A stretch of DNA of 64,000 bases from Hygrophila difformis. Its lineage: Eukaryota > Streptophyta > Magnoliopsida > Lamiales > Acanthaceae. Positions 1 through 12,154 of the stretch are shown here, piece after piece. Below the pieces are notes generated by a model. It saw only the letters and a program-made list of their open reading frames with translations, was not told where the DNA came from and ran no database searches. The stretch's first letter is position 1. Every line of letters starts with the position of its first letter. The stretch spans positions 37,451,105-37,515,104 of the forward strand of contig JAOANR010000005.1 of NCBI GenBank assembly GCA_030278955.1, written 5' to 3'. The position numbers and the translations under genes were made by a program.

Positions 1-1635
1 TTCAAAGGAACATTCTATCCAAATAGTGTTGTCGCCAATGTCCTTGATGGGGTTTTTCCTAACCACACATTTCAGTTCAAACCCTTTTCAGAGATAACTT
101 CTTTGCCAGTCGATACGGTACCTGAAACCGTACCATTTGGTAATGATACGTGTGATTTTTTCTTTATTCATTCATTTCTAAGTTGCCTAGACTATGTAAC
201 ATATTGTTCTATGATTATTTGTTATAGATGTCATTGGTCGTGTTCTGACCAAATCTCCACCGACTACGATGAGCTGCAAAGATGGAAAGCAAAAGATGTT
301 GATTAATATGTTGTTGGAAGATTTAAGGTCAGATTTCTCTTAACAATGTTATTAATAATATTTTTGTAAATAAATGATGTCTGATTACATTATTATGCTT
401 GAAGGGGTAATACTTTGGATTGCACTCTCTGGGATGAGTATGCCGAGCAGTTTTTGAACGACATGGACCCGAGTCCCACAGCTATCAACATTGTCATTCT
501 TCAGTTTTGTCGTGCATCTGACTATCAGGGTTTGCATACCAACTTACAGTTCATAATGGTTCGTTTTTTCTAGAAATGTATGATGTCCTTTTAATTGGTT
601 GTTAATATAGGGAAAATTAAGGTTCAGAATGCCTTCCGAGTTTCAAAGTTGATGTTAAACTCGAATATTCCAGAGGTCCAATCCTTTATTGAAACGTAAG
701 TTTTTCACTCTTCCTTATTTTTTTTCTTTTTTACCTATCGAGTATAATACGATTTTTACATAATCTTTTTCGTACACAGTATCAAAACCAATACTTCCAG
801 TGGAAAAAATTTGCCCTCCATGTCCCAGTCAACCCATTACTCGGCTGCAGATGACTCTACACCCAATGGAATAACATTGACCACCCTGAAAGACATAATT
901 CATTCAATTGAGGTTCCTATTCTAATACTCGATTTGTTTAACTATTGCGGATTCCATATAACACATCATTTGAATTGCCCTAACATGTAGTCAATATTTT
1001 TGAAATTTTCAGCCCGGTGACTACTATTTTAGTGCATTGGTTGTGAATGTGGACGAGACAGAAGGTTTCTATTATTACACATGTTTGAAGTGCTACAAGA
1101 AGGTGGAGAATGGAAAAGGTAGCTTTTACTGCGGCAAATGCAGGAGCTGGTATGAACAGGCTAACATGAAGTACAAAGTGACCCTTTTTGTTGCGGACAA
1201 CACGACCGCCTGCACTTTGGTCATGTTTGAGAAGGAATGCGTGGCTCTATTTGGAAGTAGTGCATCAGATTTGCATGCTTCCATGGCAGAAGTAATTGTC
1301 AATAATTTGTTGTATTAATGTCCTTATACTCCATATAAATTCTCATTCTTTTATGTTTTTTGTTGTAGGAGGAATTCTACCCGCAGATGATCCTTTCCAC
1401 CCTCATGAACAACACATTCACCTTTCGCGTCACAATAAAAGGCAATGATTTCTGGACATATTACAAGTCACTGACAGTTTCTGGAATTATAACTGATTAT
1501 CAAGCAGCCGAGGCGAACGAGATTGCTTCAGCCGCTGCCCTTCCCATAGCCAGCCCATCATCTACCAAGAGGTCAAGCGACTCCGCTGGATTCCATACTC
1601 CAGATCGAGTGAAGACGGAGATGCTGATAAAATAG
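1..1635 (+). CDS. RPA1-like single-strand DNA-binding protein of Helitron (5' partial)
   Basis: Homologue of the large subunit of replication protein A, a class often carried by plant Helitrons and thought to bind single-stranded DNA during rolling-circle transposition. The window starts inside an exon. My exon model from GT-AG borders with consistent phase is 1-139, 228-327, 405-529, 611-695, 780-912, 1013-1291 and 1369-1635. Visible family marks are DVIGRV at the start of the second OB fold, GNTLDCTLWDEYA, the GKIKVQNAFRVSKL stretch, and a C-terminal OB fold with a C4 zinc site (CLKC, 12 residues, CGKC near 1079-1141). After the stop at 1633-1635 another frame stays open to 1727 and reads as an acidic then lysine-rich tail, so the native C terminus was probably longer and a frameshift lies near 1605. 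The family call is secure; the exact 3' end is not. Confidence 0.85.
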
Positions 1636-1727
1636 ATGAAGGAATTTTGGCTGAGGTGAGTAAGAACCTTGCGGACGAGTTCTCTGCATCAAACAATTTG
1701 AAGAAGGTGAAAATGGAGAAGGATTGA

Positions 1728-3071
1728 ATGGATGGCGCTTTGTGATGGTGATCGAGTTCTGGAGAACTTAATTGGTGTATCCTGATTTTTAACTTCAATC
1801 TGTTTTGGTGGACTGTTTTGGATGTTTTATGATGTTTTCTATGTGCTTGATAGTTCATTTTGAAGTGTTTGTTGAACTATGTTTTTGTTCCCTCCCGGCA
1901 CATCTATGTTAATGGGATTTAAAGGGAAATCTAATGAAATATCAGTTTTATTTGGAATTTGGAATGGTATATTTATTAAATTTGAATTTATAAGTTATTT
2001 TCAATAATAGTCATTTATATATTCGATTCGTCACTCATGGTTCGATTTGAAATCATTCGAGATATGTAAATGGATCTAATAATTATATTTGATTCTATTT
2101 CGTATTCGAGATTATATAAAATCATATATAAATATATGAATTAATTTGGTAAATATTTTAAAATTTCAATTTTTATGACTATATGTTGTAATTGATATAA
2201 ATATATTTATTAACGACATTAAAAATATTAATTTTGATCTGTAAATCGAAATAAATATTTAATTTTGAAGATTAAAATTAATTTTTTTAAGAATTAAATT
2301 ACCCTATAGAATAATTAAATTCTATAATATTCGAAAAGCTTATCAAGTCAAAGCGAATATGGTATTATTCGATTCAATTTGTTTGGTTACAACCCTACTT
2401 GTGGAGTGTTAGGAATAATTATAATACGAATTTAAATAAAGATAGTTAGGAAATATATGGTAATTTCAGGATAAGTGTTGAGTTATTAGAGTAGGAGTTG
2501 AAAAAGAGTTTGGTGTTTAAAAAATATTTCAGTTATTTAATACGAATTTAAGAAGTCTGAAAATTTGTAGGTATTCAACACACTAATAACTCTTTCTCTA
2601 ATGGAAGAAATAACACCCTACTAACTTAGACTCCATTAATTTTACTGAATTCTCTTCGAAAAATATAATTATACAATTTTTTTTGCAAAAAAAGTTTTTA
2701 GGGATTCTGTAAAACATACAAAGTTAGCAAACTCTAAGTGACGTTTATTAATTCCCTAAATATACCGATTTTTATGAGTTTGAAAAATGTAACAAAGTTA
2801 CAGTTGAATGCATTTTCTTCATTATGTTATCTGCTCGCTCTTCTTTATATTTGATCTACAAATATAAGTTTCTGGGTCGGCCACTGGATGTAATGCTATT
2901 AATACTATGCATTGTTTACTCATAATTAAGTTTGTAAACAAATGAAAATTTTTTTGTTTAATTTGTGATTCGATTTGAATTTATCTAAAATTTTTTATAT
3001 TCGATTAAAAAACACAGATACGTTACTTCTGAAATAATTTTTAAATAATTGTCTGGATATTGCCACTCAAC
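1728..3071. other. Gene-free AT-rich spacer in Helitron
   Basis: About 1.3 kb of AT-rich sequence between the RPA-like gene and the F-box leader. It is rich in ATTCGA-type motifs and short A and T runs. I find no coding frame, terminal inverted repeat or tandem array in it. The last few hundred bases presumably hold the promoter of the F-box gene, but I cannot point to a convincing TATA box. Confidence 0.5.
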
Positions 3072-3832
3072 GGGTACATAACTGTATGTGTCCTTTCATT
3101 TCCCAACACTCTTCTAACCCCCCCTTCGATCAGACAAACCACTTCCGTCCTCTCACTTACTCCCGGTTGATTTCCAAACGACAGGAGGCATTCTGCGTCG
3201 CCGCACGTCTTCTCTTAGGAATCGGTGAGTACCGATCAATATCTTCTAATTTTTCTTTTACTGTAATCGGTAGTGTAGCGAAAAATGCCCTTTCCCTTCA
3301 TATTTCTCTGAGAAAAGTTCGATTTAGTTTCTGGAGCGTTTGATTCTGCATGACTCTGATTTAGGGTTTATGAACGCTACTCCACTTCGTCAATGACTTG
3401 ATAAATTAGTTTTTACGTATATTTTGAGAGTTATTTGTGTCCAAAATGGTGTTATTTTAGTCAATAATAGTTGTTCTTACTTGATTTCATAGTCCTTTGT
3501 GTAAGTTGGAATCGATTAGCGTGCATACTTCGAATTTGAGACATTTGATAGAACGATTTTACTTTTGTCCTAATCAGTGTAGCAGTTGTTCTACATGCAT
3601 TCTACTGAAATGTGTGACTCATTTTAGTCTTTCGTTGAAGGATCAAGTTGTTTCTTCGATTTTGTTTTCGACAGACTCATCTTTCTACTCTGTTTTTTTT
3701 TCTTTTTTTTTCTTTTTAAATAAATATAACTCATTTGGAAGATGTGGTCATTGTAGTTCTAAGAAATGTATTTCTGTATACCTAAAGATATTCATACTGT
3801 ACGATAAATTTTACTATTTCGTATAGGCGACA
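3072..3832 (+). other. 5' leader exon and leader intron of the F-box gene
   Basis: The composition shifts abruptly at about 3085 to a C-rich stretch typical of plant 5' leaders. It ends in a strong donor (ATCG, then GTGAGT at 3225). An intron of about 600 bases, T-rich toward its end, runs to the acceptor TATAG at 3826, and the start codon follows at 3833. A long first intron in the untranslated leader is common in plant genes and suggests the F-box gene brought its own transcription unit into the element. The exact transcription start is not visible. Confidence 0.55.
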
Positions 3833-4698
3833 ATGGAACTGTGGAAATCCCCTTTGGGCTGTGAAAATTTGGAGGATCTCCCGGACGATATTCTTACCGA
3901 TATACTTTCAACAGTTGGTAGCTCATCGATGGAGTCCATGTTTAGTTCGATAATTAGGTCAGAATATGATCTAATCTAACTACTCACTTAATCTTTTCCA
4001 ATCAATCTCATGTGCTACGAAAATTGCAGCTGTAGGTCCTTTAGGAGGCTCCAGAATCAGACTAATGTATTGAAGACATGCGAAATGAGCTTTTACAGTA
4101 GACACTGGTTTGAAAATCTTGGCCCAGAGGCTATATTGTTTTACGAGACCTGTCGAGATGCTGGGAATTATGATATCCAATTCAAGATTGATCTGGTATA
4201 AGTTATTACCTTTTGTCCTTTAAATGTTCCTTCTGTTTTTGGAGTGCTATATTCAAAGTCTATCATTTAGTACTTCTTTTAAGCACTACTATGTTTTTGT
4301 ACCTCCAGCATCAGCTGTACATGACTCTGGACAGGGAATTAGCACTGGCAATGTTTGCGGGACATGCTAGCCAGGGGCATCTTAAGTCGATCTACATGAC
4401 GTCCATTATCCTTCTCACCTCAAATTCTAAAGAGGACGTGTCCACAGGCTTGGAATTGATGAGCTCTTTGTGTAAGAACAAGGAAGCTTTGGTTCAAACG
4501 AGAACCCACATAAGGAAGATTGTAAGTAGTTTCTGGGTGCGACCTTCAATTCCATTTCCAAGGGATCCAGTATACTTCTGCAAAGACCGGAGCCACTGGC
4601 CCTACAAGAATGGCTGGCCAGACCCTGACTACGAACGCATGCACCCTTTTTGCCATTTCTGTGTTGCTGAGAAGGAATGTGAATTCTTCTCATGGTGA
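3833..4698 (+). CDS. F-box protein, At2g35280/At1g67623-like, inside Helitron
   Basis: Probable substrate receptor of an SCF ubiquitin ligase. Three exons join in phase: 3833-3957, 4030-4195 and 4309-4698, giving 226 residues. The N terminus has an F-box-like start (NLEDLPDDILTDILSTV) followed by the conserved CRSFRRL segment, which spans the first splice junction. The middle resembles the single helical repeat seen in At2g35280-type proteins (ALAMFAGHASQGHLKSIYMTS), in which a residue count or gene-dosage-like helix pair follows the F-box. The C terminus holds several Cys and His residues (CHFCVAEKEC) in a plant-specific tail. The reading frame is intact, unlike the neighbouring Rep-helicase. 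It lies between the RPA and Rep genes in the same orientation, so it is cargo or a standard part of this Helitron lineage. Substrate unknown. Confidence 0.68.
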
Positions 4699-5467
4699 AG
4701 ATATGATGTTTGTTGAACATGTTTATGGTTGGTACGAGTACAATATGTTTTTTGTAACAGACGAATTGCTCCAGATTCTATATACTGCATGTGTATTAGA
4801 ATCGTTTTAAATGTTCATATTATTCCAATTGCCTTTATTATAATACATCTTCTTATTAATGCCATTATGCCATAGCATGGCTATACAAGTTCATTAATGT
4901 ATTCAATACTTTTTAAGGTTTATTAATTGAAATGCCATTACTTACATTGGATACCCTGCAAATCTTTCTCTTTACCAGCAAAACTCTTGATTCTTTGCCT
5001 ATATTTTTTTTATATACTTTGAAGTTATCGATAACCCAAAACAATGATTGATAGTGTCATTGATATTACAAAATATTATAAATGACATTTATGTGTCATG
5101 TGAAATATGTTTTTCAAAACACGTTTCTCAATTTGCACAGTTCGATTTACACCTTTGTCCCTTTCAATTTATCTTTTTTAGGCTGTGGTTCCATTCACAA
5201 AGTAAAGTTTTTCAATAAAAACCGAGTGCACAAAATGGTAATTGACATATCCTTTAAAAAAGAAATGTGTTCATGATTATCTTATTTCCCGCTCAGTTTT
5301 TCCTCGAACAGAGCATTATTTTTATTCAATCAATAAAGGTTCTCAATCAATAAGGTAGCCGTCATACATGAAACAACCAATTGGGGAGTTGTTGTGTTGT
5401 TGAGTATAAGACACGGTATTTGTCTTATTTAGTGTTAGAGAAATTGGATTCAGGAGTAGCATCAAAG
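4699..5467. other. Gene-free spacer before Rep-helicase
   Basis: AT-rich sequence between the F-box stop and the first good start codon of the Rep-helicase. An upstream in-frame ATG at 5381 could extend the Rep N terminus by 29 residues, but those residues look unlike the rest. No repeat or RNA gene is evident. Confidence 0.45.
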
Positions 5468-8400
5468 ATGAGAAAGCTTACCAAGAGCTGCCGACTTAGC
5501 AACGAAAGAGGGAACAGCTCAAAAATAAGTGGAAGCTGTGAGAACAAGGAAAATGGATTCAACTCCAGCGGCTCAGAAGTTCTCATAGACACAACGTTAG
5601 GCACATCGAGTTTTATAAATAGATCACCTTTCCAGCAACTGCAGAATGGTTAGTGCATGTTATTTTTTTTTTTTTGTGAATAATTTCTACTTCTTTAGCC
5701 ATGGATTAAGAGTTGTGATTGCTGTCATAACTTATATTCGATGTGTAGCTGTAAATGTGACTTCTCAACAAAAGCCTTCACAAGTTTCTTGTGTTATCGA
5801 TCTGACCAATGATAAGGAAAATTCTCCGATTATATTTGATCGAACAAGAAACGTAGATACAAATGCTAAATGTAGTTCTTTGAGTAATAAGAAAAGGCAG
5901 TCAAATGATGGAGCCCCACTTCCAGTCAATAAGAGGCGGCATGGTTAGTGAAACAAAATGCACATATGTTTATTACCTCTAATTCATTCTTAGTAATAAA
6001 CTGTTATATTATCTATATTTTTTGCTATTCAGAATTAGAACGGAATATAATACCTTCAGTGCCCACACAACAATCTGTAATAACTGTGGACGGTGGTCAT
6101 CTTAACTTACGACAGTTAAGTGTTGGAAATACATTCGAAGATTTTACTAACCAAAATGGTATGGTCTTATTAAATTTTAATTGTATTTTATTAATAGTGT
6201 AACAAATGGATTTTTATTTATAATTTATAATTCGCAGGTGGAGTTATCGTATTGCAAGATGTATCTCGAAATATTAGTCAAGGTAATTTTAGCCGCAGTG
6301 TGTATGTACATATTTGCAATTTAGTCCTATAACTTTTTGGAATCATTTACAGTGTGTTAGTATGTCTAATGAATTATGTTTTATTAGAATACTATGATAT
6401 TGGAGATCCTGTTCATACATGTGACAATTGCTTGGCCAATTTTTGGTATGACGAGAGATCCTTTAAACATTTGAAGCAAGCCCGGCCAACGTATTCAAGT
6501 TGTTGTTTAAATGGAAAGGTTGTGCTGCCTACGAGTCCCAATCCTCCCCCTCTTTTAAGGGATTTGTATAGCGGTAATTGTAAGCGGAGCACAAATTTTC
6601 TCCAACAGATTCGATCCTACAACAGCATGTTCAGTTTTACTTCAATGGGTGGTAAAATTGATAGGAGTCTCAACACTGGCAATTCACCTCCTATAATTCG
6701 TCTCATGGGTCAAAACTATCACAAGATTGGAAACTTGCTGCCTGATGAAGGCAAACCTCCAAAATTTAGCCAATTATACATATATGATACAGAACATGAG
6801 GTTGAAAATAGGATCAAAGCAGTCAGGTAAATTTTTATAAATTTTTAGTTGAGTTCAAATTTGTTTTTGTTTTTATAATAAAAATTTGTTCTTTATATTA
6901 CACTGTATTAAGCAGGGGTAGTACAGGAAAAGAAAATTTGAACCCCGATACAGTTGCAGCCCTCATTCAGATGCTAGACACACATAATGTTTTGGCACAA
7001 ACATATAGGATGGCTAGGGATAAGTTGAATGAATGCAATACTGGAACTCAACTAAGGTTGAAACTAATTGGGAGAAGAGACCGTGATGCTAGAACCTATA
7101 ATGTTCCTGTAGCATCAGAGGTTGCGGCTTTAATCATTGGAGATTTGGATGATAGCATTGAACCAAGGGATATCGTTGTGGAAACTAAAGGTGGTGACCT
7201 ACACCACATATCCGAGCTGCATCCAGCTTACCTTTCACTTCAATATCCTCTTTTATTCCCATATGGTGAAGATGGTTTTAGAGATGGTATATTGGTTGGT
7301 GATAATAATCCCAATGTTACAAATCTTAAGAGGAAGAAACTATCCCTCAGGGAATTCATTTCATACAGAATTCATTTTAGACAAACTGAGCTATCTTTGA
7401 TATTGAATTCAAGGAGACTATTCCAGCAATTTCTGGTGGATACCTATGCGATGGTTGAATCACAAAGGATTTCTTATGTAAGGAACAATCAAAAGAAACT
7501 TCGATGTGAGATATACAGTGGACTGCAAGATGCTCTTTTAAATGGTGAATCAGATACAATGAATGTTGGAAAGCGAATTATTCTGCCATCTTCATTCACT
7601 GGAGGAGCAAGGTACATGATACAAAACTATCAAGATGCCATTGCAATCTGTGGCTGGGCAGGATACCCTAATCTTTTTATTACCTTCACCTGCAATCCTA
7701 ACTGGCCAGAAATTACAAGGTATCTTAGAAAGCATAATGTCACTGCATCAGACAGACCTGATGTTCTTGCTAGAGTGTTCAAGATTAAATTAGACAAGAT
7801 GATTGCGGATTTTAAAAATAACATTTTTGGTTTGATTAGCGCAGGTAATTTATATTTTGTCGTGTTAAATTCATGTCCTGCCTTATTATTGAAGGTCTGT
7901 TTGTGTTTAACTTTATAATCATGTTATGCAGTGGTCTACACAATTGAATTTCAAAAGCGTGGTCTTCCGCATGCACACATTCTACTCTTTCTGAAAAAAC
8001 CAAATGTTAATGCAACTGCCGAGGATATTAACAAGGTTATATCAGCTGAGATACCCGATGAAAAACTGATCCTGCATATTATGAAGCTGTTTCTGAATTC
8101 ATGATACATGGTCCATGTGGGGTAGCAAGAACGCATTCTCCTTGCATGATGGATGGGAGATGTTCGAAGCACTATCCAAAGAGTTTTGTTGCATTAACAA
8201 GTGTTGATGATAATGGTTACCCTGTATATAGACGTCGGGATAATGGACGTTTCATTGACAAGAGTGGAGTGCGTCTTGATAACCGTAGTGTGGTTCCTCA
8301 TAATCGTTCTCTACTGATGAAATATCGTGCTCATATAAATGTTGAATGGTGTAATCAGAGTCGCTCGATCAAGTATTTATTCAAATACGTGCACAAAGGA

Positions 8401-10917
8401 CATGATCGAGTCACAGCCGGTTTTTATCAATCTACTGAAAATTGCCCGTCAGGAAAGACCACCGATGAAACGAAGATTTTCTATGATTGTAGTTATGTAT
8501 CATCATGTGAAGCTGCATGGAGGTTATTCATGTTTGATATACATTATAGAACCCCTCCTGTTGAGAGATTGTCCTTCCATTTGCCAGGCCAGCAACCTGT
8601 TTGTTTTTCGGATACAGATGATGATGGCAATATAATCGAGCGCGCGACAATGAGAGAAAGTAAATTCATTGGATGGTTTAGAGCGAATTCTATTTATCCA
8701 GAGGCGAGAGGGCTAACCTATACTCAATTTCCTTCAAAATTTGTTTGGAAAGAAGATAGTAGGATCTGGCAGCCAAGGAAAAGGGGATTTTCAGTCGGTA
8801 GAATACATTTTGTTCATCCATCCTCGGGTGAATTATACTACTTGAGATGCCTCCTTAACGTAGTTCGTGGTCCTACAAGTTATGAAGAACTCAGGTGTGT
8901 CAATGGTGTGCAGCATGCAACCTTTAAAGAAGCGTGCTATTCACTGGGATTATTAGATGATGATCGTGAATATATTGATGCTATTGAAGAAGCAAGTCAC
9001 TGGGCCTCTTCGATTTCTTTACGGAATCTCTTTGTGTCAATGATGCTTTCTGATAGTGTTTTGGATCCTGGCATTATATGGACCAGGTGTTGGAGATATT
9101 TCTCTGATGATATAGTCCATGACATAAATAAAAATTCTATATCAGGTGAATTAATATAAATAATAGTATTGTTCAACTTTTATTTTTATGTATATTCAGT
9201 TTGAACATCATTAATTATAAATTTTCTAACAAGGTTATTTAATTCGAATAGGCATTGACATTTCTGATGATGAGTTGGAAAATTTCACTCTTATTGCTAT
9301 TGAGAAGCTTATGCAACGGATTTGTAGAAGTCTTCGCGAATTCCCAACGATGCCATATCCAACTGGAGATGTATCATTTTTGAATGAGAATTTGTTACTA
9401 ATGCAAGAATTATCATATGATCGTAGTGCAATGCAAATGAAGTATGAAGAATTCCTCAAAAAATGTACTCCGGAGCAGCGCACAATACACGACAGAGTTC
9501 TAACTGCTATAAATACTGGAAGAGGTGGTTTGTTCTTTGTTCATGGATATGGAGGAACGGGAAAGACATTTGTCTGGAATGGCTTATCGGCTGCTCTACG
9601 AAGGGAAGGCAAAATAGTACTAAATGTAGCATCAAGTGGAATTGCTTCTTTGTTGCTTCCAGGGGGCCGAACTGCTCACTCTCGCTTTAAGATTCCTCTT
9701 GAAATAACTGAAGATTCGACATGCAATATCAAACAGTCCACTCATCTTGCAGAGCTAATTCAGAAGGCATCTCTCATCATATGGGATGAAGCACCAATGA
9801 CACATAGACATTGTTTTGAGGCATTGGACAGGACAATACGTGATCTCATGCACTCTATTCATGCAGATTCAAACAATTTGTGTTTGGCAGGAAAACAATT
9901 GTATTGGGTGGTGATTTTAGACAGATACTCCCTGTTATACCCAAAGGAAGGAGGCAACAAATTGTCAATGCGACCTTGACATCTTCGTATCTTTGGAAAC
10001 ATTGTATAGTTCTATACTTAACTGAAAACATGCGCCTTCGTACAGCTTCTACAACCGATGAGAACTGTGAAATACAGAAGTTTGCAACCTGGCTGTCAGC
10101 TATAGGTGATGGACGAATTGGAGATTCGAACGAGGGAAAAGCAAAAATTGATATACCAGATGAGTTATTGGTCAAGTATTCAGATGATCCAGTTTCTTCT
10201 ATTGTAGAAGAAATCTATCCGTTCTTCTTGAAAAACATCTCTGACCATGCTTACTTAAGGGAGAGAGCTATTTTATGCCCGACCATCAAGGCTGTTGACA
10301 TGATTAATGAGCATATGCTTTCAATGAACATGAATGAAGAGAGAACATATTTCAGTGCAGATAGAGCTACAAAAGCTGATAGTAACGCCTCACTGTTGGC
10401 CGACATTCATACTGTGGAATTTCTCAATACCTTAAATTCCTCTGGATTTCCCGTGCATTACCTCCGGCTGAAGGTAGGTACTCCAGTGATGCTCATTCGA
10501 AATATTGATCCACTTAATGGTCTATGTAATGGTACAAGGTTAATCATCACACATCTTGGAAGCAACGTGTTGCAAGGTGAAGTGCTGACAGGTGAAAATG
10601 TTGGCGCAAAAGTTCTAATTCCAAGGATGTCTCTAACAATGTCGGATCCACGTCTCCCTTTCAAATTCGACCGGAAGCAATTCCCACTTATACTTTGCTA
10701 TGCAATGACAATTAATAAAAGCCAAGGTCAGTCCCTACAAAAAGTGGGATTATTCTTGAACAAGCCCGTCTTCACCCATGGTCAATTATATGTTGCTGCT
10801 TCTAGAGTAACAACGCGTGCTGGATTGAAGATCATTATTTGTGACGACGATGATGCGGATTCCGATAGAAAGTCCACTCTTAATGTTGTGTACCAAGAAG
10901 TGTTACAAAACATATGA
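5468..10917 (+). CDS. Helitron Rep-helicase (frameshifted)
   Basis: Transposase of the Helitron: an HUH-type Rep nuclease fused to a Pif1-family helicase. Exon model by GT-AG borders and phase: 5468-5648, 5749-5944, 6033-6158, 6238-6282, 6388-6826, 6916-7844, 7932-9145 and 9252-10917. The N terminus has a zinc motif (CDNC, later CC followed by GKVVLP). The Helitron N-terminal domain fills exon six. The HUH motif is GLPHAHILLF at the start of exon seven, and the tyrosine motif lies in SIKYLFKYVHKGHD. The helicase has Walker A GYGGTGKT, DEAPM, GGDFRQILPV and the C-terminal THGQLYVAASR. Two one-base frameshifts break it: in the A-run at 8061-8065, and near 9875-9895 just before GGDFRQ. Both are at or next to short homopolymers. 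The start at 5468 is a choice; 5381 is possible. Confidence 0.88.
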
Positions 10918-11375
10918 ATTTTGTTGGTAATCGCGACATTGTTTTGCATGTGATTTGTTTTGAAAAATCAAGTGTTTTGAAGTCTGTGATTTGTTTTGGT
11001 GGACTGTCTGTAATGGAAAAATAAGTCATACCCCGCATCTCATTTTGTTGTTTCAAAGTTGGTTCTTCTCAATTTATTTGTTTATTATTGGATGGGAACA
11101 TTATTCTTTACTTTACATAGAGTTTAATAAATTTAATTGTATCCATGCCAAAAACCTTATAAACTGATTATTTAATAGACGGACAGTAGATTAATTTATA
11201 AGATTTGTGTTTTATTTTCAATATAAATTAATTTGATTGACATTTTTTTAAATGGTTTTTTATGTGTTTAATATGTGTCGCGCATTTTTGCCTTCTATGA
11301 TTCGGAAACTAATCGATTCAATTTAAGAGTTATATAACAAATGTTTTGTTAGGAAAAACGAATACCTTATGAAAT
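10918..11375. other. 3' subterminal region of Helitron
   Basis: Noncoding sequence between the helicase stop and the terminal hairpin. Its last part (from about 11225, the TTTTTATGTGTTTAATATGTGTCG region) is repeated with few changes before the second terminus at 21559, so it is a conserved subterminal module of this Helitron family. Confidence 0.7.
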
Positions 11376-11403
11376 CCGCGGGTACCGCGGGTGAAAATAC
11401 TAG
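11376..11403 (+). other. Helitron 3' terminus: hairpin and CTAG
   Basis: CCGCGG, a three-base loop and CCGCGG form a GC-rich stem at 11376-11390 in otherwise AT-rich DNA. CTAG follows at 11400-11403 and then T. This is the usual termination signal of Helitron transfer. The same hairpin with identical spacing occurs at 21532-21559. Confidence 0.9.
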
Positions 11404-11702
11404 TAACATATAAACTAATAACATTCTACACACACACAGTTTCCCGCCCATTTTTTCACCCCTCACACATCAATATTTTATTATTTTCTCTTTCACCCAC
11501 TAAACAACCCTGAATTAAATAAAAAAATTGAGAATGACATGGAAATTCAGTCATCAAAGCATTTACTCTATCTCCCTCTATATATATGATCACTACCTTT
11601 TATCTCTCCCCAAAAAAATCAGATTCTCACTTCCTTCTATTCTTTACTCATTATCTTTTGTTCCCTGCTTTCCACCCGTTTTCTTTGTTTTTTGTTTTGC
11701 AG

Positions 11703-12085
11703 ATTCATATATAGGTAATGAACTTCCTCCATCTTTGCACACACACAGTTCCTTCGTCCTCCTTTAGAGTTTGCTCCATTTTGTGTTGTGATTTATTTAT
11801 TGGTTATTGTTTTGGTTAGAGTTTGCTCCATTTTATGTTGTGATTTATTTATTGGTTATTGTTTTGGTTATTGATTTCCGATTTGTGGTCCATGACAGAA
11901 CAAATGGGTTTTTTTTTGTTTTGTTTTTTCTTTTGCAGGTTCCTCCATCATTGCTTGATAGTTTGGTAATGAACTTCCCCCTATTTTCCCACATTTTCTT
12001 CATCATTCTTGCATACTCAACCATGCTATTTGATTTTATTCTTTGTTTTGTTTTAATTTTGCAGTTTCATCTATTATTGCTTTAG
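11703..12085 (+). repeat. Three mini-exon-like modules
   Basis: Three times in 400 bases the sequence shows a T-rich tract ending TTTTGCAG, a short segment, and then GGTAATGAACT. The enclosed segments are 11703-11714 (12 bases), 11939-11965 (27 bases) and 12065-12085 (21 bases). Each looks like an acceptor, a microexon and a donor. The copies differ enough to be old duplications. They may be remnants of a duplicated exon or simply a degenerate tandem repeat; no transcript evidence is available. Confidence 0.45.
11766..11869. repeat. Tandem duplication, 52-bp unit
   Basis: Two head-to-tail copies beginning AGAGTTTGCTCCATTTT, starting at 11766 and 11818, differ at only about one base. The near identity marks a recent local duplication inside the older mini-exon array. 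Confidence 0.85.
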
Positions 12086-12154
12086 GTAATGAACTATCTC
12101 CTCCTTACCACACACTTTCTTTATACTATATAAAGAACTAATTAAATGCCCTCA

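Larger units (their letters stand above)
1..11403 (+). mobile_element. Autonomous-type Helitron, 5' end outside window
   Basis: Rolling-circle transposon carrying, in order and all on the plus strand, an RPA1-like gene, an F-box gene and a Rep-helicase gene. Its 3' terminus is the hairpin at 11376-11390 followed ten bases later by CTAG (11400-11403) and a T, as expected for Helitrons, which end in CTRR and insert between A and T without target duplication. The 5' TC end must lie before base 1, because the RPA gene is already open at the first base. Two frameshifts in the Rep-helicase and one probable shift in the RPA gene suggest this copy is inactive, unless they are sequence errors. A second copy of the same terminus lies at 21559. 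Confidence 0.88.

Noticed and set aside
12119..12137. TCTTTATACTATATAAAGA as the 5' end of the second Helitron
   Set aside because: It resembles a Helitron start, but the preceding base is T instead of A and no second copy supports it; kept only as a candidate.
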